A stretch of 64,000 nt of DNA from Ampelocalamus luodianensis (GCA_036346255.1 JAYEVH010000229.1:1-64000), one strand, 5' to 3'. Positions 1-11,196 are shown, counted from the stretch's first letter. Notes: generated by a model from the letters alone, not told the origin. Program-made: numbers and translations.

Positions 1-680
1 AGATCCAACGGTCCTAATTGAAAAGTGCAACCGCACGGTCCGAATGCGCACGCAAACGTGAGCCGAGCGATTCAAATCCAACGGCTGATATCAATCGCGC
101 CGAAGGGGACCAAAGCATTAGTTGGTTCGGTCAAGTCCACCGCCGAGCCCGAGTCCGACCCACACCCAAGGAACAAGTGAATCCGTGCTTTAAGGTTTTA
201 ATTTAAGCCGAGACTTTGGGGATTTAAAAGAGGTAGCAAACTACTCCAAAAATTCTGAAATTTTTACAGAGCTTGTGACTTAGATATTGCCCTTGTGTAA
301 AATTTTCAGAGGTTTTTATTCATTGCATTTTTTCTCCAAAAATTCTACAAGGTACTGGTTCAAGGTTCGACTGAGAGTCAAACAGTTTGATCGCCTCTAA
401 AATATTCAAACAATTTCTAAAAATTGTGAAATTTTTCAGAGGGGTCACATACCATCCCAAGAACTTAGGAAAAATATTTCCAGGGGATGATCAAAAGGGT
501 TGACAAGATTGTTTTTGAAGGATCAAGATTTTGAGTCAAAAGACTTGTGACTTTGTATTTCCATAACTTCTTGTACAATACATGTTCAGTACAAACAGGA
601 AACACATGATGTAAGAAAAAGTTTTAATTTCTACTCATTTTCTTACATTTGAAACACAAGCCCAAAATTGGGATGTTACA
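1..680 (-). mobile_element. Ty3/gypsy LTR fragment (5' end of LTR, minus orientation)
   Basis: The right edge ends in GGGATGTTACA, the same terminus as both LTRs of the complete gypsy element at 11202-24845. The preceding 450 bases share its AT-rich pattern: 'ACTTGGGGATTT', 'GAGGTA(T/G)CAAA', 'CTCCAAA', and 'TTACATTTGAAACACAAGCC' just before the end. Read on the minus strand this is the TGTAACATCCC start of an LTR. The match is diverged and cut by the window edge, so whether it is a solo LTR or part of an element cannot be seen. It abuts CACTA subterminal repeats directly, so it probably inserted into that element. Confidence 0.75.
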
Positions 681-684
681 TTAC

Positions 685-860
685 ATATCGCAGACGGTTC
701 CATGATAGAACCGTATGTGATATGTCATTATCACAAACGGTTCTTAATACGAACTGCTCAGGATAAATCACGCATTTGTTCCATGATAGAACCATTCGTG
801 ATAGTAGAGTATATCACGCACGGTTCCATGATAGAACCGCTCGTGATATGCCTTTCCATC
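685..860. repeat. CACTA subterminal repeat block, left
   Basis: It contains three to four diverged copies of a unit built from ATCACAGACGGTTCC, a short spacer with ATGATAGAACC, and an inverted partner ending in GTGATAT. Each unit is a short hairpin. Such arrays are typical binding sites for the element's own DNA-binding protein in CACTA transposons; that role is inferred here. Confidence 0.65.
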
Positions 861-996
861 TCTTCGCCTCCGCGCGATATGTGTCTCTTCATCTCTTCGT
901 CTCCTGCTCTAGCGAGTACTTGTTTTATAAATAGACATCCCTTATGAAAGGGATTTCTAACGAACCTCCTTGATCCCCTTTCTCCACAAACTCCAA

Positions 997-1542
997 ATGG
1001 CTTCTTCCTCTCTTGTCCCGGCTGTATTGGCCTACATTGTGGTTGTGTACTCGCACCTCTCGGTCGCAACTCGCCCAAGCCGCGACAAGCCGTTCGTTCG
1101 CAATGTCATCCGTTGTAGGCCCTCCCATCTACCTGAGACCATAATGGTCATCATCTGTCGATTGGAGCTCCTCCTCCAACAGACCAGTGCGAGGGTCTCC
1201 AGCATCCGGCGAGTAAACCTCATCGTGGAGATTGTCCTATGGAGCTATTTGGTCCGCACCGAGGATGCAGCTCGGAGAGTCAAGGACGACATCCGAATTA
1301 CAGGAGAGTGGGTGCGCCTAGCCGAGACTCTCGAGACCAGGGTTGATGGCCTCTGGGCTATATGGGACTTGATTACGGAGTCCGAACATCTACAAGAGCA
1401 AATTGAGCGTGCAAGGTCACAGGTGGAGGCGTTTGGTGAGACAGTCGCTGATCCTGCCACCACTGAAGCCGACGAGATGGCTTACGAAGATTTGAAGACT
1501 AAGATAGGATCGTTGATCCTTTTTTTATCATCTGTGATGTAA
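997..1542 (+). CDS. Hypothetical protein inside CACTA, 181 aa
   Basis: This is an uninterrupted frame from ATG at 997 to TAA at 1540-1542; an upstream in-frame TTG at 970 is less likely as a start. I do not recognise the product. The N-terminus (MASSSLVPAVLAYIVVV) is hydrophobic and could be a signal or membrane segment. The middle and C-terminal half are charged and probably helical (AARRVKDDIRITGEWVRL, LQEQIERARSQVEAF), suggesting a coiled coil. It lies between two CACTA subterminal repeat blocks, so it may be a captured or element-encoded accessory ORF. It is one of the few long frames here without an internal stop. Coding status is unproven: there are no recognisable family motifs. Confidence 0.4.
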   Translation: MASSSLVPAVLAYIVVVYSHLSVATRPSRDKPFVRNVIRCRPSHLPETIMVIICRLELLLQQTSARVSSIRRVNLIVEIVLWSYLVRTEDAARRVKDDIRITGEWVRLAETLETRVDGLWAIWDLITESEHLQEQIERARSQVEAFGETVADPATTEADEMAYEDLKTKIGSLILFLSSVM

Positions 1543-1661
1543 AAACGATATGGTCTTTTTTATCGTTTGTGATGTAAATAGGATATGATCTTTTCTATCG
1601 TCTGTTTATTACTGGGCAATTCATTTTAGTAATTATTTACGCATATACAGGCTCCGTACGC

Positions 1662-1865
1662 TATCACAGATGGTTCCATAAAGAACCATCTGTGATAATA
1701 TCCTCATCACAAACGGTTCCATGAAGAGCCGTCTGTGTTGAACTTATACAGACGGTTCCCTTTGGAGCCGTCTGTGATATATGCCTCCTCACAGACGGCT
1801 CTTATTACCAACCGTCTGTGATATCACATCACAGACGATTGCACAATAGAACCATCTGTGATAGG
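1662..1865. repeat. CACTA subterminal palindrome array, right block
   Basis: At least five palindromic units lie head to tail. The first is perfect: a 15-base arm TATCACAGATGGTTC at 1662-1676, a 6-base loop, and its exact complement at 1683-1697. The following units vary around ACAGACGGTTCC...GGAGCCGTCTGT (1747-1774) and TCACAGACG...CCGTCTGTGA. The same motif class recurs at 53738-54060. Confidence 0.75.
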
Positions 1866-2312
1866 AAACCTAGGGCCCACCTATTTATCTACCCGCCCAT
1901 TTATTCTCCCCAGTCCCCGCCCATTCAGCTCCTTCGCCTCCTCTAGGGTTCTCCAGCTCCCAGGCTCCCGACACCGCCACTCCCAACATCGACGACGCCA
2001 TCGCCTCCTCTCCACCGCCTCCTCCCGCCGCCGCCCTCCTCCCCGTGCCGGCGCCTCCTCTCGCACCGGCCTCCCTCCCTCGCCATCGACCTCCTCCTCT
2101 CGCACCGCCTCCTCCCGCGCCGCCGACCCCGTGTCGCGCCTCCCCTGCACCGGCCTCCTCCCCGCGCAGTCGACCCCGTGTCGGCCTCCTCCTCTGCACC
2201 GGCCTCCTCTAGGCGCCGTCGACCACGTGTCGGCCTCCTCCTCTGCACAAGCCTCCTCCCTGCGCTGTCGACCCTGTGTCGGCCTCCTCCCCTGCACCGG
2301 CCTCCTCCCCCC
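1866..2312. other. GC-rich leader without supported gene
   Basis: This is a C/T-rich, Pro/Ser/Arg-biased segment. Frames are open on both strands only because composition removes stop codons (for example 1858-2370 plus and 1881-2297 minus), so none is supported as coding. It is probably untranslated leader of the CACTA element. Confidence 0.4.
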
Positions 2313-2325
2313 GGTACTCTACCCT
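2132..2325. repeat. 49-bp minisatellite, about four copies
   Basis: Repeats start at 2132, 2179, 2228 and 2277, each with TGTCGGCCTCCTCC followed by TGCACC/AAGCCTCCTC and a CGTCGACC-like tail. Spacing is 47, 49 and 49 bases, with a few substitutions between copies. Confidence 0.8.
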
Positions 2326-2742
2326 CTAGTCCTCTCTCTACTCCTTCCCTTGCTCTGTGATGGGTACTGATGGTGATATTGCTAGGGTTTCATCAGTGGG
2401 CTTTGTTGACATGCTCTGTGATGAACTTTGTCTTATATTGAGTTTGAATGTGATGGTTAGTTCATTCTTGAGCTCTATTGTATTACTTGCTACTTTCAGT
2501 TTGATATACTGTTACCCCTGGTACTCTACCCTCTTGTCCTTTCTCTACTCCTTCCCTTTCTCTGTGATGGGTACTGATGGTGATATTGCTAGGGTTTCAT
2601 CATGGGGCTAGTGTTGGAGACCCTCTGCATGCATGGGGTTAGTCTTTGATAACTGTGAACTGAATCTAGTAATCAAGATATTGCAAATTGTTCAAAGGGG
2701 CTTTGTTGACATGCTCTGTGATGAACTTTGTCTTATACTGAG
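2313..2742. repeat. Interleaved direct duplications within CACTA
   Basis: A block of about 83 bases at 2313-2395, starting GGTACTCTACCCTCT and ending GGGTTTCATCA, recurs at 2520-2602. A second block (about 2400-2442, GCTTTGTTGACATGCTCTG) recurs at about 2700-2742. The order A-B-A-B with different spacers suggests duplication of one A+B unit followed by divergence. No coding frame spans it. Confidence 0.7.
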
Positions 2743-3237
2743 ATTAATTGAATGTTTGACTGGAAGTTTAATCTGTTTTCGGTAACATTTGAGATCATGT
2801 GATAGTTAAGCAAAGTATTGTTTATAGCTCATAGTTTGAATTTATATTATCATATTCATTTAATAAAGAGTATAGACAATAGGATTTAGATGGCAAAGAC
2901 TTGTTCTTTTGCAACTCTCCTTCTGAGAGCACAAACTATTATCCATAATTTTCATCTACTTGCAATTTATCTATATATAGCCTGCTCTGATTTCAGTTAT
3001 GGACCAAACATTGACCGCTGATTGCCTTGTTAGCATAAATTTAATATCTGAAATTACATATTAATTTCTGCATAATCTTATATTATTTTCAGATATATTA
3101 TTTTACATCCCTTTGCTTGTGCTACTACTAACATATAATGTCATTTGAAATCTTTAAAAATGTTTTACTGTATGATGTAAAGGAACATTGTGCCAACTAT
3201 TTTTAGTTATTTATTATATAGATAGCAAATAAGTGAC
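2743..3237. other. AT-rich spacer or intron upstream of CACTA ORF
   Basis: No supported gene was found. The stretch is AT-rich and intron-like and precedes the ATG at 3238. The sequence GATAGCAAATAAGTGAC leads into the start codon. Confidence 0.35.
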
Positions 3238-4392
3238 ATGGCGTCCGCACCGTCTTCGCCACCATCATCGACGTCGCCGAATGCGTCTGGATCTCCGAGG
3301 AAAGTGGTACGTACGCGAGATAGTAGAGGAATATTGAAAATTCCTACGGGCCTAATGACCATCACAGAGGTCAATGCCAATGGGATCCCTGTGAGTTCCC
3401 CTAAAGCAGCGGCGAGATTCTGGACCATCTGTGGGATACTTGGAAGGGAACGGGTCCCCATCACCATACTAAACTGGGACACTATGTAGGATGATCGGAG
3501 AGGCGAGCCGTGGAAAGAAATTTTAAAATCGTTCACTTTCCCAGAAGCAGACATGGCACGCATGGAACGGCAGGTGTTGCTCACGATGGGAAAGGCTTGG
3601 AGGACCTTCAAGAGCACGCTTGTCACGAAGTACGTGAACACGGGTCGAACATCCTTCACGACGTATAAATTCTTGTCGCGGGATATATGGGACGCCTTTG
3701 TGCAAATGAAGATGACGGCCGAATTTCGTGAGCAAAGTGCAGCGCACAAGGATCTCCAGACACTGAACACTCACCCCCACAAACTCGGCGCCGCTGGGTA
3801 AAATCCGCGCAATGGGCGGCGGAGGACGAGAACGAAACAAGGCCATTTGCTAAGATCACAGACGAGCGCGCTCTATCCTGGTTAAGAGCGAGGGCATCAA
3901 CCACGTCTTCGGGTGGAATCTCTTTCACAAACCCGGCAGACCAGGAGGTGGCCAAACGTGTGGTAAATATGTCGAACTACCTAGTTGTTAATAAGTTCAT
4001 AACTTCATAGTGTCTATAATAACATGATGACCTCCTTGCAACAAGCATTGACTTCCGCATATTCCGGAGGCTCCTTCCAATCAGACAGGGAGAATGATAT
4101 ACTAACTACGGCCCTGGGAAACAAGGAGCACCCGGGTCGCACGCGAGGCAAAGGGGTTAATGTACCTTGGAGGGATGGATTCGCAGACGACTACTACACG
4201 TACAGGAGTAGGAAGAGATCCAAGGCCGAGTACGACCACCAGATGGAAATGAGGCTTACTACAAGATTTGAAGGATATATAGCAAGATTGGAGGATCGAA
4301 TCAATCAACTCACAACTAGTCGCAAGGCGCCTCGTTATTTTGGGAGTCACCCTACTCAACATCGAGTAACGCTGGCCCACGCAAAATTCTGA
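3238..4392 (+). pseudogene. CACTA element Ptta/En/Spm transposase-like protein (Transposase_24 type), broken
   Basis: The frame opens at ATG 3238 and runs to 3801 with one in-frame TAG at 3487-3489. The segment LLTMGKAWRTFKSTL, then WDAFVQMKMTAEF and HPHKLGAAG, is the characteristic core of the plant En/Spm (Ptta) protein family, here about residues 105-185. At about 3800 a one-base deletion creates TAA; the frame continues in another phase with ITDERALSWLRARAS to a GTAAAT donor near 3961. A second exon at about 4024-4392 carries NDILTTALGNKEHPGR and a charged helical tail with KRSKAEYDHQMEMR. In the family this protein accompanies the larger catalytic transposase and is thought to bind subterminal repeats. 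It is probably dead as written. Confidence 0.8.
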
Positions 4393-4501
4393 GCATAATG
4401 ACGCCCAATTACCTATCGACGCTTATCAAGGTAATGTACATCTCGAATGCTCCAAAGATAGACCTCTAGGACGCCTTAGCTAATTGAGTATCGCTTTGTA
4501 G

Positions 4502-5036
4502 GAGGCGACGCCGCACGCCCAAGTGAGGATGGTCGGGTTGTCTATTGAGGTCGGGCGGGGATGGCGATCCATGCTAGGAAGGGATAGTGCAAAGACAAGG
4601 CCTGTGTGGCGAGGGTTACGCCAAGGTCCAAGTGGACATGGTACATGAAAATTTAAGGGCTGTCCTACTGAGATTTGCCCAACAAAGAAATCGTAACACT
4701 AGGGGATGCCTTGTACACTTTTATCCAAAGGCCCAAGAAGGACATCGCCATGGACCCTCTAGTGCCATCTCAACCTTCGATTCGTAAAGCCTCCAATAGC
4801 ACCTCGATGACTCCACCTCAACCATCTCAACACGACCATGCCTCTCCAACAGATCGCCGATGACTCCACCTCAACCATCCGACACAACCTCGCAGCTGCC
4901 GCTCAACCTTCGGCTCGTAAGCTTCACCTCATCGGTTCCCGTGGAGAAGACGCTCAAGGAACTAGAAAAGTATGCCACCGATCGCCCCGTGGAGAAGACG
5001 CCAAGGAACCGTAAAAGCGCGCCGTGACGATTCCCG
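4502..5036 (+). pseudogene. C-terminal exon of CACTA protein, degraded
   Basis: The exon follows a plausible acceptor TTTGTAG at about 4495-4501. Short frame segments include EGYAKVQVDMV and VTLGDALYTFIQRPKKDIA, both resembling the conserved C-terminal region of grass CACTA ORFs. After that comes a Ser/Pro/Gln-rich stretch and repeated VEKT motifs. Several frame changes are needed to read through. It ends where LTR-like sequence begins near 5037. Confidence 0.6.
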
Positions 5037-6313
5037 CCTAATATTTTGTTTAACTTGTATGTATGCATGCTTTTGTGTCAAAGTAATTTTGTCGATTAGA
5101 GGTAGTTAATCCCATTGCATTGTTGCCCAAATTGTTCACCCTCGCCACGACCTTAGGAATATTATTCTCACCGTGAATTAGAGCCCTGAATGATTTAGGT
5201 CTTTTATTTGTCTTTGCGATATGATGCTTAGCAATGCTTAGATACCGGTAGAATTGGGCTGTTATCGACTTAGTCGGTAACTTTGATCACACAAATTATT
5301 ATATCTTTATATTTCAGCCTCTGTATATGATTACTTGTGAAAACTAAAAACTAAAAACAAAATGATTTCGACTTGGGCACAATGGTAAGATGGTGTACTT
5401 TTGGGTGTGATCGAATGGTGCCTGTGTCAATTAAGGACCGAACATCTTGTGAGTACTGTTATCCAGCATTTTTGCGTACAACCACACTAGAGTATATGGG
5501 ACTCTCTTGACTTAGTACTTTGGCATGTATTGGCCCGGTCGCAGGAGGTCGCAGGAGGGATGGTGTTGGGAGCATGGTAGTTGTCCAAAAGCTTTACCCT
5601 TTGTGGGTAGTTGTCTTTCGGCTTTACCATGTAATCGTATGGATTTCATCCATACGAGCGGCTCAGTAGTTGATACACAATATTGGAAAACGCCATGTTA
5701 GACTTAGCCGTGCTCGCATACCAAAGGAAGTATGCTAACCGTGGTCGTGGAAAGGCGGTCTAAAGTGTGGGTACATTGGTACACCCCTGCAGGGTTAAAA
5801 CTATTCGAATAGCCTCGTCCTAGGTTATGGACACGCTTGGGTAAGCTTTTCAAGAGTTAGACTACAACATTTAATTAAAACTTGACGGGTTGGTATGAAC
5901 AGGTGTTCATACTATTGTTGTGATGGCCATTGGGTTGGTCATCTCCAGGATATCTTTATGTTACTACTTACTGTATCGCTGTTATTTCTGCAAATAAAAT
6001 TTGAATTGTTAAAACTGCCTTCAAACTATTACATTATTGCAAAAGAAAACTGGCTTTTTGCTAAAAATAAGTCCAGAGCCCCCTCCACTTAAATAAAGCT
6101 TGCATGTAGTTAAATTATAGTTATGTTACCCTTACACGTCAGTCTTGCGAGTACAAAAACAATTTTTGTACTCAGATGCTTTGCTTAATGTTTTTGTTGG
6201 AGAGGAAGAAGGTGAGCCCCAAGGGCTTTCCTTTTGTGAGCTGTGGTACGGGTTTGACGACTAGCTTATGTCCTGTTGGTTGCCTTGTGGGTAAAGGCAC
6301 ACTAATTGGCTCT
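5037..6313 (+). mobile_element. Internal piece of a gypsy LTR, plus orientation
   Basis: Reverse-complement similarity to about 12755-11505 of the left gypsy LTR runs through the block. Landmarks are CTAATATTTTGTTTAACTT at 5038, ATCGACTTAGTCGGT near 5264, GGCTATTC/GAATAGCC near 5808, and GTGAGCCCCAAGGG and GGTTGCCTTGTGGGTAAAGG near 6210-6300. Similarity stops abruptly at AATTGGCT (6313). Neither LTR terminus is present, so this is a truncated remnant of a related but diverged copy. The short frames in it are not supported. Confidence 0.7.
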
Positions 6314-7175
6314 AGAAGATAGTCTAGGTCACCCAAAATTCCCTAAGTTCATGCCAAGTGCAATGGCAAGCCGTCTCATAGGAGAGAATTGGTGAGATCA
6401 GTTTTTTCGCACAAAAGAGATCTTTTTTCCTTTTAACGAGTTGTGCTAACTCATGCAACATCAAGAGACTAAAACAGCTCAATCTAAGGCTCATTATAGA
6501 TTCAACGCCTACCCAAATTTATTTGACATGGCATGAATCATAAAAGGATAGCTCAAGAAAGACTAATCTCGAAAGCAACATAACAAGTTTTAGTTTGTTG
6601 AACAATTTTAATTAACTTATCATGACAGTGGTTAGTCCATACATATGAAGTCATGATAAATCTAGCAAACTAAACACAAGTCATGGTAAGGTGTAAAGCA
6701 TTGAAGCATGTCATAACAGATAATAATCAAGGCTCAATGCAAATATATTACAATGCTAGATGTCAAAATGCAAGAAAGTCCAGCTCCTCTCAACATTAGA
6801 TGCAACTTTAGTTCAAGTTGAGTTATGTCAAAATTAAGCTCCAGAGCTCCCAAAAGAACTCCCCGAACCAAAGCAATAAAATCGAGAAGCTGGGAAAGAA
6901 AACATAAAACAGCAAATTCTTAAAGCATAGATAAGATATAGAGAATACTATGGCTCAGATCGACTCATCTACCCCAAATGACTCTAGGACTATCAATCGC
7001 CCACCTAACACACCTAGAGCAAACACGCACTGCCTACCCGAGGGTGGCCTCGACCTCTAGAACCTATAAGCAAAGTGAGTGAGCTCAACCTAGTGAGAAG
7101 AGAGACAACTAATAGCAAGATCCTAAAATCACAAGATAAGAGAAGGAAGTCTAACAACTCGACTAGAGAAACACT
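6314..7175 (-). other. Probable 3' untranslated region of the copia element
   Basis: Downstream (minus strand) of the RNase H end there is no supported frame. The minus-strand sequence is T-rich and reads as untranslated. It shares no visible similarity with the LTR at 26910-28891, so the 3' LTR is absent or too diverged to see. Confidence 0.4.
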
Positions 7176-8130
7176 CTAAACTATGCTAGGAGGACTAATC
7201 CCGATGCACCCAAAATGCAATGCAACAACAAGGAGTAAGAGCATAATTAGTAGTAAAGCAAGAAGGAATAGAAACTCCCTCACAACAGTCCATAGGACAG
7301 ACCACCCCAAGCTCTCCTCGTAGAGCCAAAACCTTGAACTATCCAATGGCTTGGTGAAGATGTCACCAACCGTGGTCACTTCCACAAATCAAGCACTATA
7401 TCGCCTTCTCTACATGGTCTCTAAGGAAGTGATAACGATATCAATGTGCTTGGTCCGGAGTGTTGCACGGGTTCTTAGCAATGTTGATCGCAGTATGTTA
7501 TCACAAAAGAGTGGAACACTATCTATGACTAACCCAAAGTCCCACTGTGGTCGGCCATCCAAAGCACTTGGCTACAAGAATCGGCCGCAAAGAACGCATT
7601 TCGCCTCTCGCGGTGGATCAGGTAACACCGATCGCTTCCTTGAAGACCAGAAACAAGAGAAGTGCAATTAAATTGGCAAAGTGCCGGTGCTCTTCCTATC
7701 TATCCTACACCGCAAAGTCCGTGATCCGAGAAGGCTCTCAAGGAAAGACAGATGAGGAAGAGTACCGATACCATAGTCAATGGTAGCTCAAGGTACCGAA
7801 GATGCGCTTTCACCGCTCGACGGTGAGAGACGCAAGGAGAAGCTCAAAACGAGCGCACGCACACACGTAAAAATGTATGTCCGGTCTCGAGGCTGAGGTA
7901 CAAGAGGAGCCAATCATGTCGCTAAACTCCTTTTGATCAATCGCTCGCCATCCTCATCCGGGTCAAGATAGGTCAGAAGCCATGGGAGTCGATACACAGC
8001 TACCATCACTCATGTCGGTTGCTCAGAGGTCACGAGTGTACTTTCCCCGATGAAGAAAGGTACCTCCCGAGTCTTCTTGATCCAAAGCCAAGGAAGAAAG
8101 TCAACTCACCCATCATACTCATCTCAAACT
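7176..8130 (-). pseudogene. copia RNase H domain, frameshifted
   Basis: The C-terminal signature DIFTKPLDSSRF lies at the end of the longest frame (7176-7385). Upstream in other phases are VPLFCDN and TKHIDI, which correspond to the conserved copia RNase H block with its catalytic Asp and the HIDI motif. At least three phase changes are needed across 500 bases. RNase H degrades the RNA strand during reverse transcription. It follows the RT domain as expected in copia pol. Confidence 0.75.
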
Positions 8131-8770
8131 CTGCTCATGACATCCGAGAACCGTGAAACCAGAGTATGGGAAGAGCCGCAAAAATGATGTCATCCACATA
8201 AATTTGAACGAGTAGAAAATCGGTGCCATGCCGGCGGATGAACAAGGTCTTGTCTACTTTACCTATCTCAAAACCATGACTTAACAAGTAGGACTTAAGC
8301 CTCTCATACCAAGCTCCTGGCTTGCTTAAGTCCATACAAAGCTTTGGAAAGCTTGAAGACATGGTTTGGGTATTTGGGGTTTTCAAACTCGAGGTCGTTT
8401 GACGAGACCTCTTCCTCAATAAAGCCATTGAGAAAGGCACTCTTGACATCCATCTCTGTAGAGCTTGAAACCCTTAGAAGTCGCAAAGGCAAGCAGTGAT
8501 TCTAATGGCTTCTAGTCTAGCTACAGGCAAAGGTCTCTCAAATCTAGACCTCAACCCGAGAGAACCCCGAGCTACTGGGCCTAGCCTTGTTTCAAATAAC
8601 CACTCCATCCTCGCTCGCTTATTCTTGAACACCCACTTAGTCCCAATAATATTGTGACTCGCTGGGCTCGACAAGCCACTGCACCTTGTTCCTCTCGAAA
8701 TTTTCTAGCTCCTCATGCATGGCATTGACCCAAGACTCATCGTAAAGGGCGTGACAAATGTCCTTGGGCT
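8131..8770 (-). pseudogene. copia reverse transcriptase, frameshifted
   Basis: In order on the minus strand: GTKWVFKNK (about 8640), MDVKSAFLNGFIEEE (about 8450), FKLSKALYGLKQA (about 8340), WYERLKSYLLSHGFE and LLVQIYVDDIIF (about 8200). The YVDD box is the RT active site and is intact. A short deletion after GLKQA removes the expected residues before AWYE, and another phase change lies after FIEEE. Domain length is normal for copia RT once frames are joined. It is non-functional as written, though some breaks may be sequence error. Confidence 0.88.
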
Positions 8771-9900
8771 CAAAGGAGGCAACAAAGGCGTAATGGAGAC
8801 ACTGAGAAAGCGACTTAGAGCGTGTGACACGCTCAAGAGGTCTCCAATAATCCGCTCAAGGATGCCTTTTCGGATATGTCGTGAGGTCCTGGATGAGGAG
8901 AAGAAGTGGCCTCTACCTCGCAGTGCATTTGGCAGGACAGAGCCACTAGCTCCGAGGAAGCAGAGGTAGTGGCTGATCACCTTGAGGTGCCGTGGAAGAA
9001 GGCATCTCAAGGGGAGGATGAGGAGCCGATCGTAAACAACCATCGCCTCCATCGCCCTCATCATCCACAAAGATGGTCTCGGATCGCTTCTAAAGAACTC
9101 GAGATATGTGGCCTAGTCCTGACCGCCTCACAAATGTCACCTCGCAGTCTCTACCAACTTGCTAGACTCGCAGCCTGCACTCCTAAAGCTCGCGAAGAAG
9201 TCGAGTAGCCTAGAAAGATACCATCACAGAACGTGACTCAACTTGTCTAGGTTCCTGCACTTTAATAAAGCATTTGCAACCAAACACACGAAAATGAGAG
9301 ACGCTGGCTTTCGCCATATCTCACTCATAAGAAGTGCTGCAAGTGTGCCCAAGAAAACTCGATTCGAACATGACACGCGGTCGCAATGGCTTCACCAAAA
9401 CTTCCTGTAGAGTACTCATCAAGCATCGCCCCGCCATCTCGACTAAGGTACGGTTCTTCCTTCCACAACGCCATTCTCACGAGGGACGATGGAGAAGAGA
9501 ACCGATGCTCTACACTGCCTCCCCACAAAAACTCTCAAAGTAGGAATTCTTGAACTCCGTGTCATTGTCATCGCGATCGCTTGTAAGGCACCCGAAGCTC
9601 AACAAAAGTCTACTAAAAAGACCTCGAAATGTGAAAATGTCTCATCCTTCGAGGCTAAGAAAACACCCAAGAATACCTCGAGAAGTCATCGACCACAACA
9701 AGAACATACCACTTCCTCCCGCCGATCAGACTCGAGCCGTCCAACTGTGTCCATGTGGAGGAGCTGTCTGATGCATGGGTCATAGTAACTATGACCGAGG
9801 ATGAGAAGCGGTAACCATCTTGCCGCGCACGGCATGGAGCGCAAACAAGATCTTTGACCATCTTGAGTTTCGCAGCACCACGAATGAGATCGTGGCCACT
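8771..9900 (-). pseudogene. copia integrase core and C-terminal linker, frameshifted
   Basis: KWYVLVVVDDFSRYSWVF at about 9660-9720 is the first catalytic-Asp block of the copia integrase. Downstream minus-strand frames to about 9300 correspond to the rest of the core, but many phase changes hide the later catalytic residues. The linker toward RT includes ILERIIGDL (about 8860). The region between 9300 and 8900 is poorly readable. Integrase inserts the cDNA into host DNA. Confidence 0.7.
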
Positions 9901-10095
9901 AACTCGTCAAATGGTCAAATCCAATATGACCAAGTCTCCTATGCTAGAAAGAGAGATCATGGACTCGGCAACTAAACACCGAGAGGATCGCTGACGACTC
10001 GTAAAACTCAGACGAAAGATCCTCCCATAACGAAATCCCGCAAACCGCATCACCAAGAATCAAGAATTTTGCAATTGTTTTTCTTAAAGCTCACC

Positions 10096-10374
10096 TCAAA
10101 CCGCCATCGTAAGTCGAGAAACCGAAAGCAAATTGTACCGCAGCTTACTAACCAAGGCAACATCTTTCAAAATAAAAGAATCATTCACGCACGCACTTTG
10201 GCGATGACGCGCCAGATGAAGCATCTCCAAGGTGATCTTCTCATCACCGAGCATGCATAAGGGAAGAAAACTAACAAGAATCTCCTGGCCATGTGTCGAG
10301 AACACCCGAGTCGACGAGCCAAACCTTTCCTTCCTCGCCCGCGAACTCGAGTCAACAAGAGAGTAAAGTCTCAA
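10096..10374 (-). pseudogene. copia protease end and GAG-pre-integrase domain
   Basis: The readable C-terminal part is VNDSFILKDVALVSKLRYNL followed by LSVSRL, the hallmark of the GAG-pre-integrase domain. About 60 codons upstream, at about 10295-10320, the minus strand reads through the codons for LVDSG with RHM close behind, the copia aspartic protease active site. One missing base splits the motif. The protease normally cuts the gag-pol polyprotein. Confidence 0.72.
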
Positions 10375-11196
10375 AGACCGGGTAAATCAACGTGATTTTG
10401 GCACCCAATATCGAGTAACACGCCGAGCGATGAAGTAGTCAAGCACGATCGACTCTCATCTACCCTACGCCTCGTCACTCAAAGCGTAAGGTCTATGAGT
10501 AGACTGGTCGTTGTTAGGTCCAATCGCTACGAGGGAGCGAGTCGAGCATCCGCAACATGTCGAACACGCCGCGGTAGTCGTCTTGATGAGGAAAACGAGA
10601 TCTACCTCGTGACGGCAAGTCACGACCAGAGCATATCGAGGACTAACACCGTAAAACTCAAGAAACCGAGTCCTCGACATCGCCTGCATACGCACTCAAC
10701 AGCCCTAGACTCGTTAGTCCCGTGCACTCAAGGTCCGGGCCGACCGAATACGCCCAAGAGACTCAACACGATCTCTACGCGCGATCTTGGCGCACCAAGC
10801 ATCGATCGATTGTGTGTCCATCCTTCCGACGTAGTGCAAGTGATACTTCACCTTGTGAGAGGTAGAAGCAAGATGGGGAGGCTTCGCTCGAGAGGTCAAG
10901 CGTAGGTGCAATCACCATCGCCGAAACTCGACATAGCCCGCCGACTTAAATTGACTTTCTCACCCGGCTTAGTCTCGATCACACCGGTGCTATGGGTCTA
11001 AGCACGGCAGTGGATGCTTCCTTATGTCCTCATAAAAATCATATCCTAGACCTTGATTAAATCTGCAGATCTTAGATTGGTCTAGAATAAGATTGAGCTT
11101 CTTCTTGCCTCATAAATTTCTCGAGAGTGTTCATAAGGTACTGACACTCCGAAAGAGAGAGCCGCAAGAAGAGCAGGGGAAGAAGAGACACAGAAG
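10375..11196 (-). pseudogene. copia gag C-terminal region with second zinc knuckle
   Basis: Around 10820-10850 the minus strand encodes RKDGHTID preceded by a split Cys pair, matching a CCHC zinc knuckle with one small deletion. Upstream are FYLSQGEV (about 10860) and MNTLEKFM (about 11130), fitting the helical C-terminal part of Sirevirus-type gag. The same gag continues at 24851 on the other side of the gypsy insertion. Fragmented frames such as 10495-10905 plus are shadows. Confidence 0.6.

Larger units (their letters stand above)
681..5036 (+). mobile_element. Decayed CACTA (En/Spm-like) DNA transposon, ends missing
   Basis: The stretch combines subterminal arrays of an ACAGACGGTT motif in both orientations (685-860, 1662-1860) with a transposase-like gene (3238-5036) related to the plant Ptta/En/Spm family. 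The CACTA terminus itself is not visible: the left end abuts an LTR fragment and the right end runs into another LTR fragment at about 5037. The two subterminal blocks either side of 860-1660 could also mark a smaller element nested in a larger one. Family assignment rests on the motif type and the protein; the boundaries are inferred. Confidence 0.65.

Noticed and set aside
1858..2370. Pro/Ser/Arg-rich open frames on both strands
   Set aside because: GC-rich composition and a 49-bp minisatellite remove stops on both strands; nothing favours one frame as coding.
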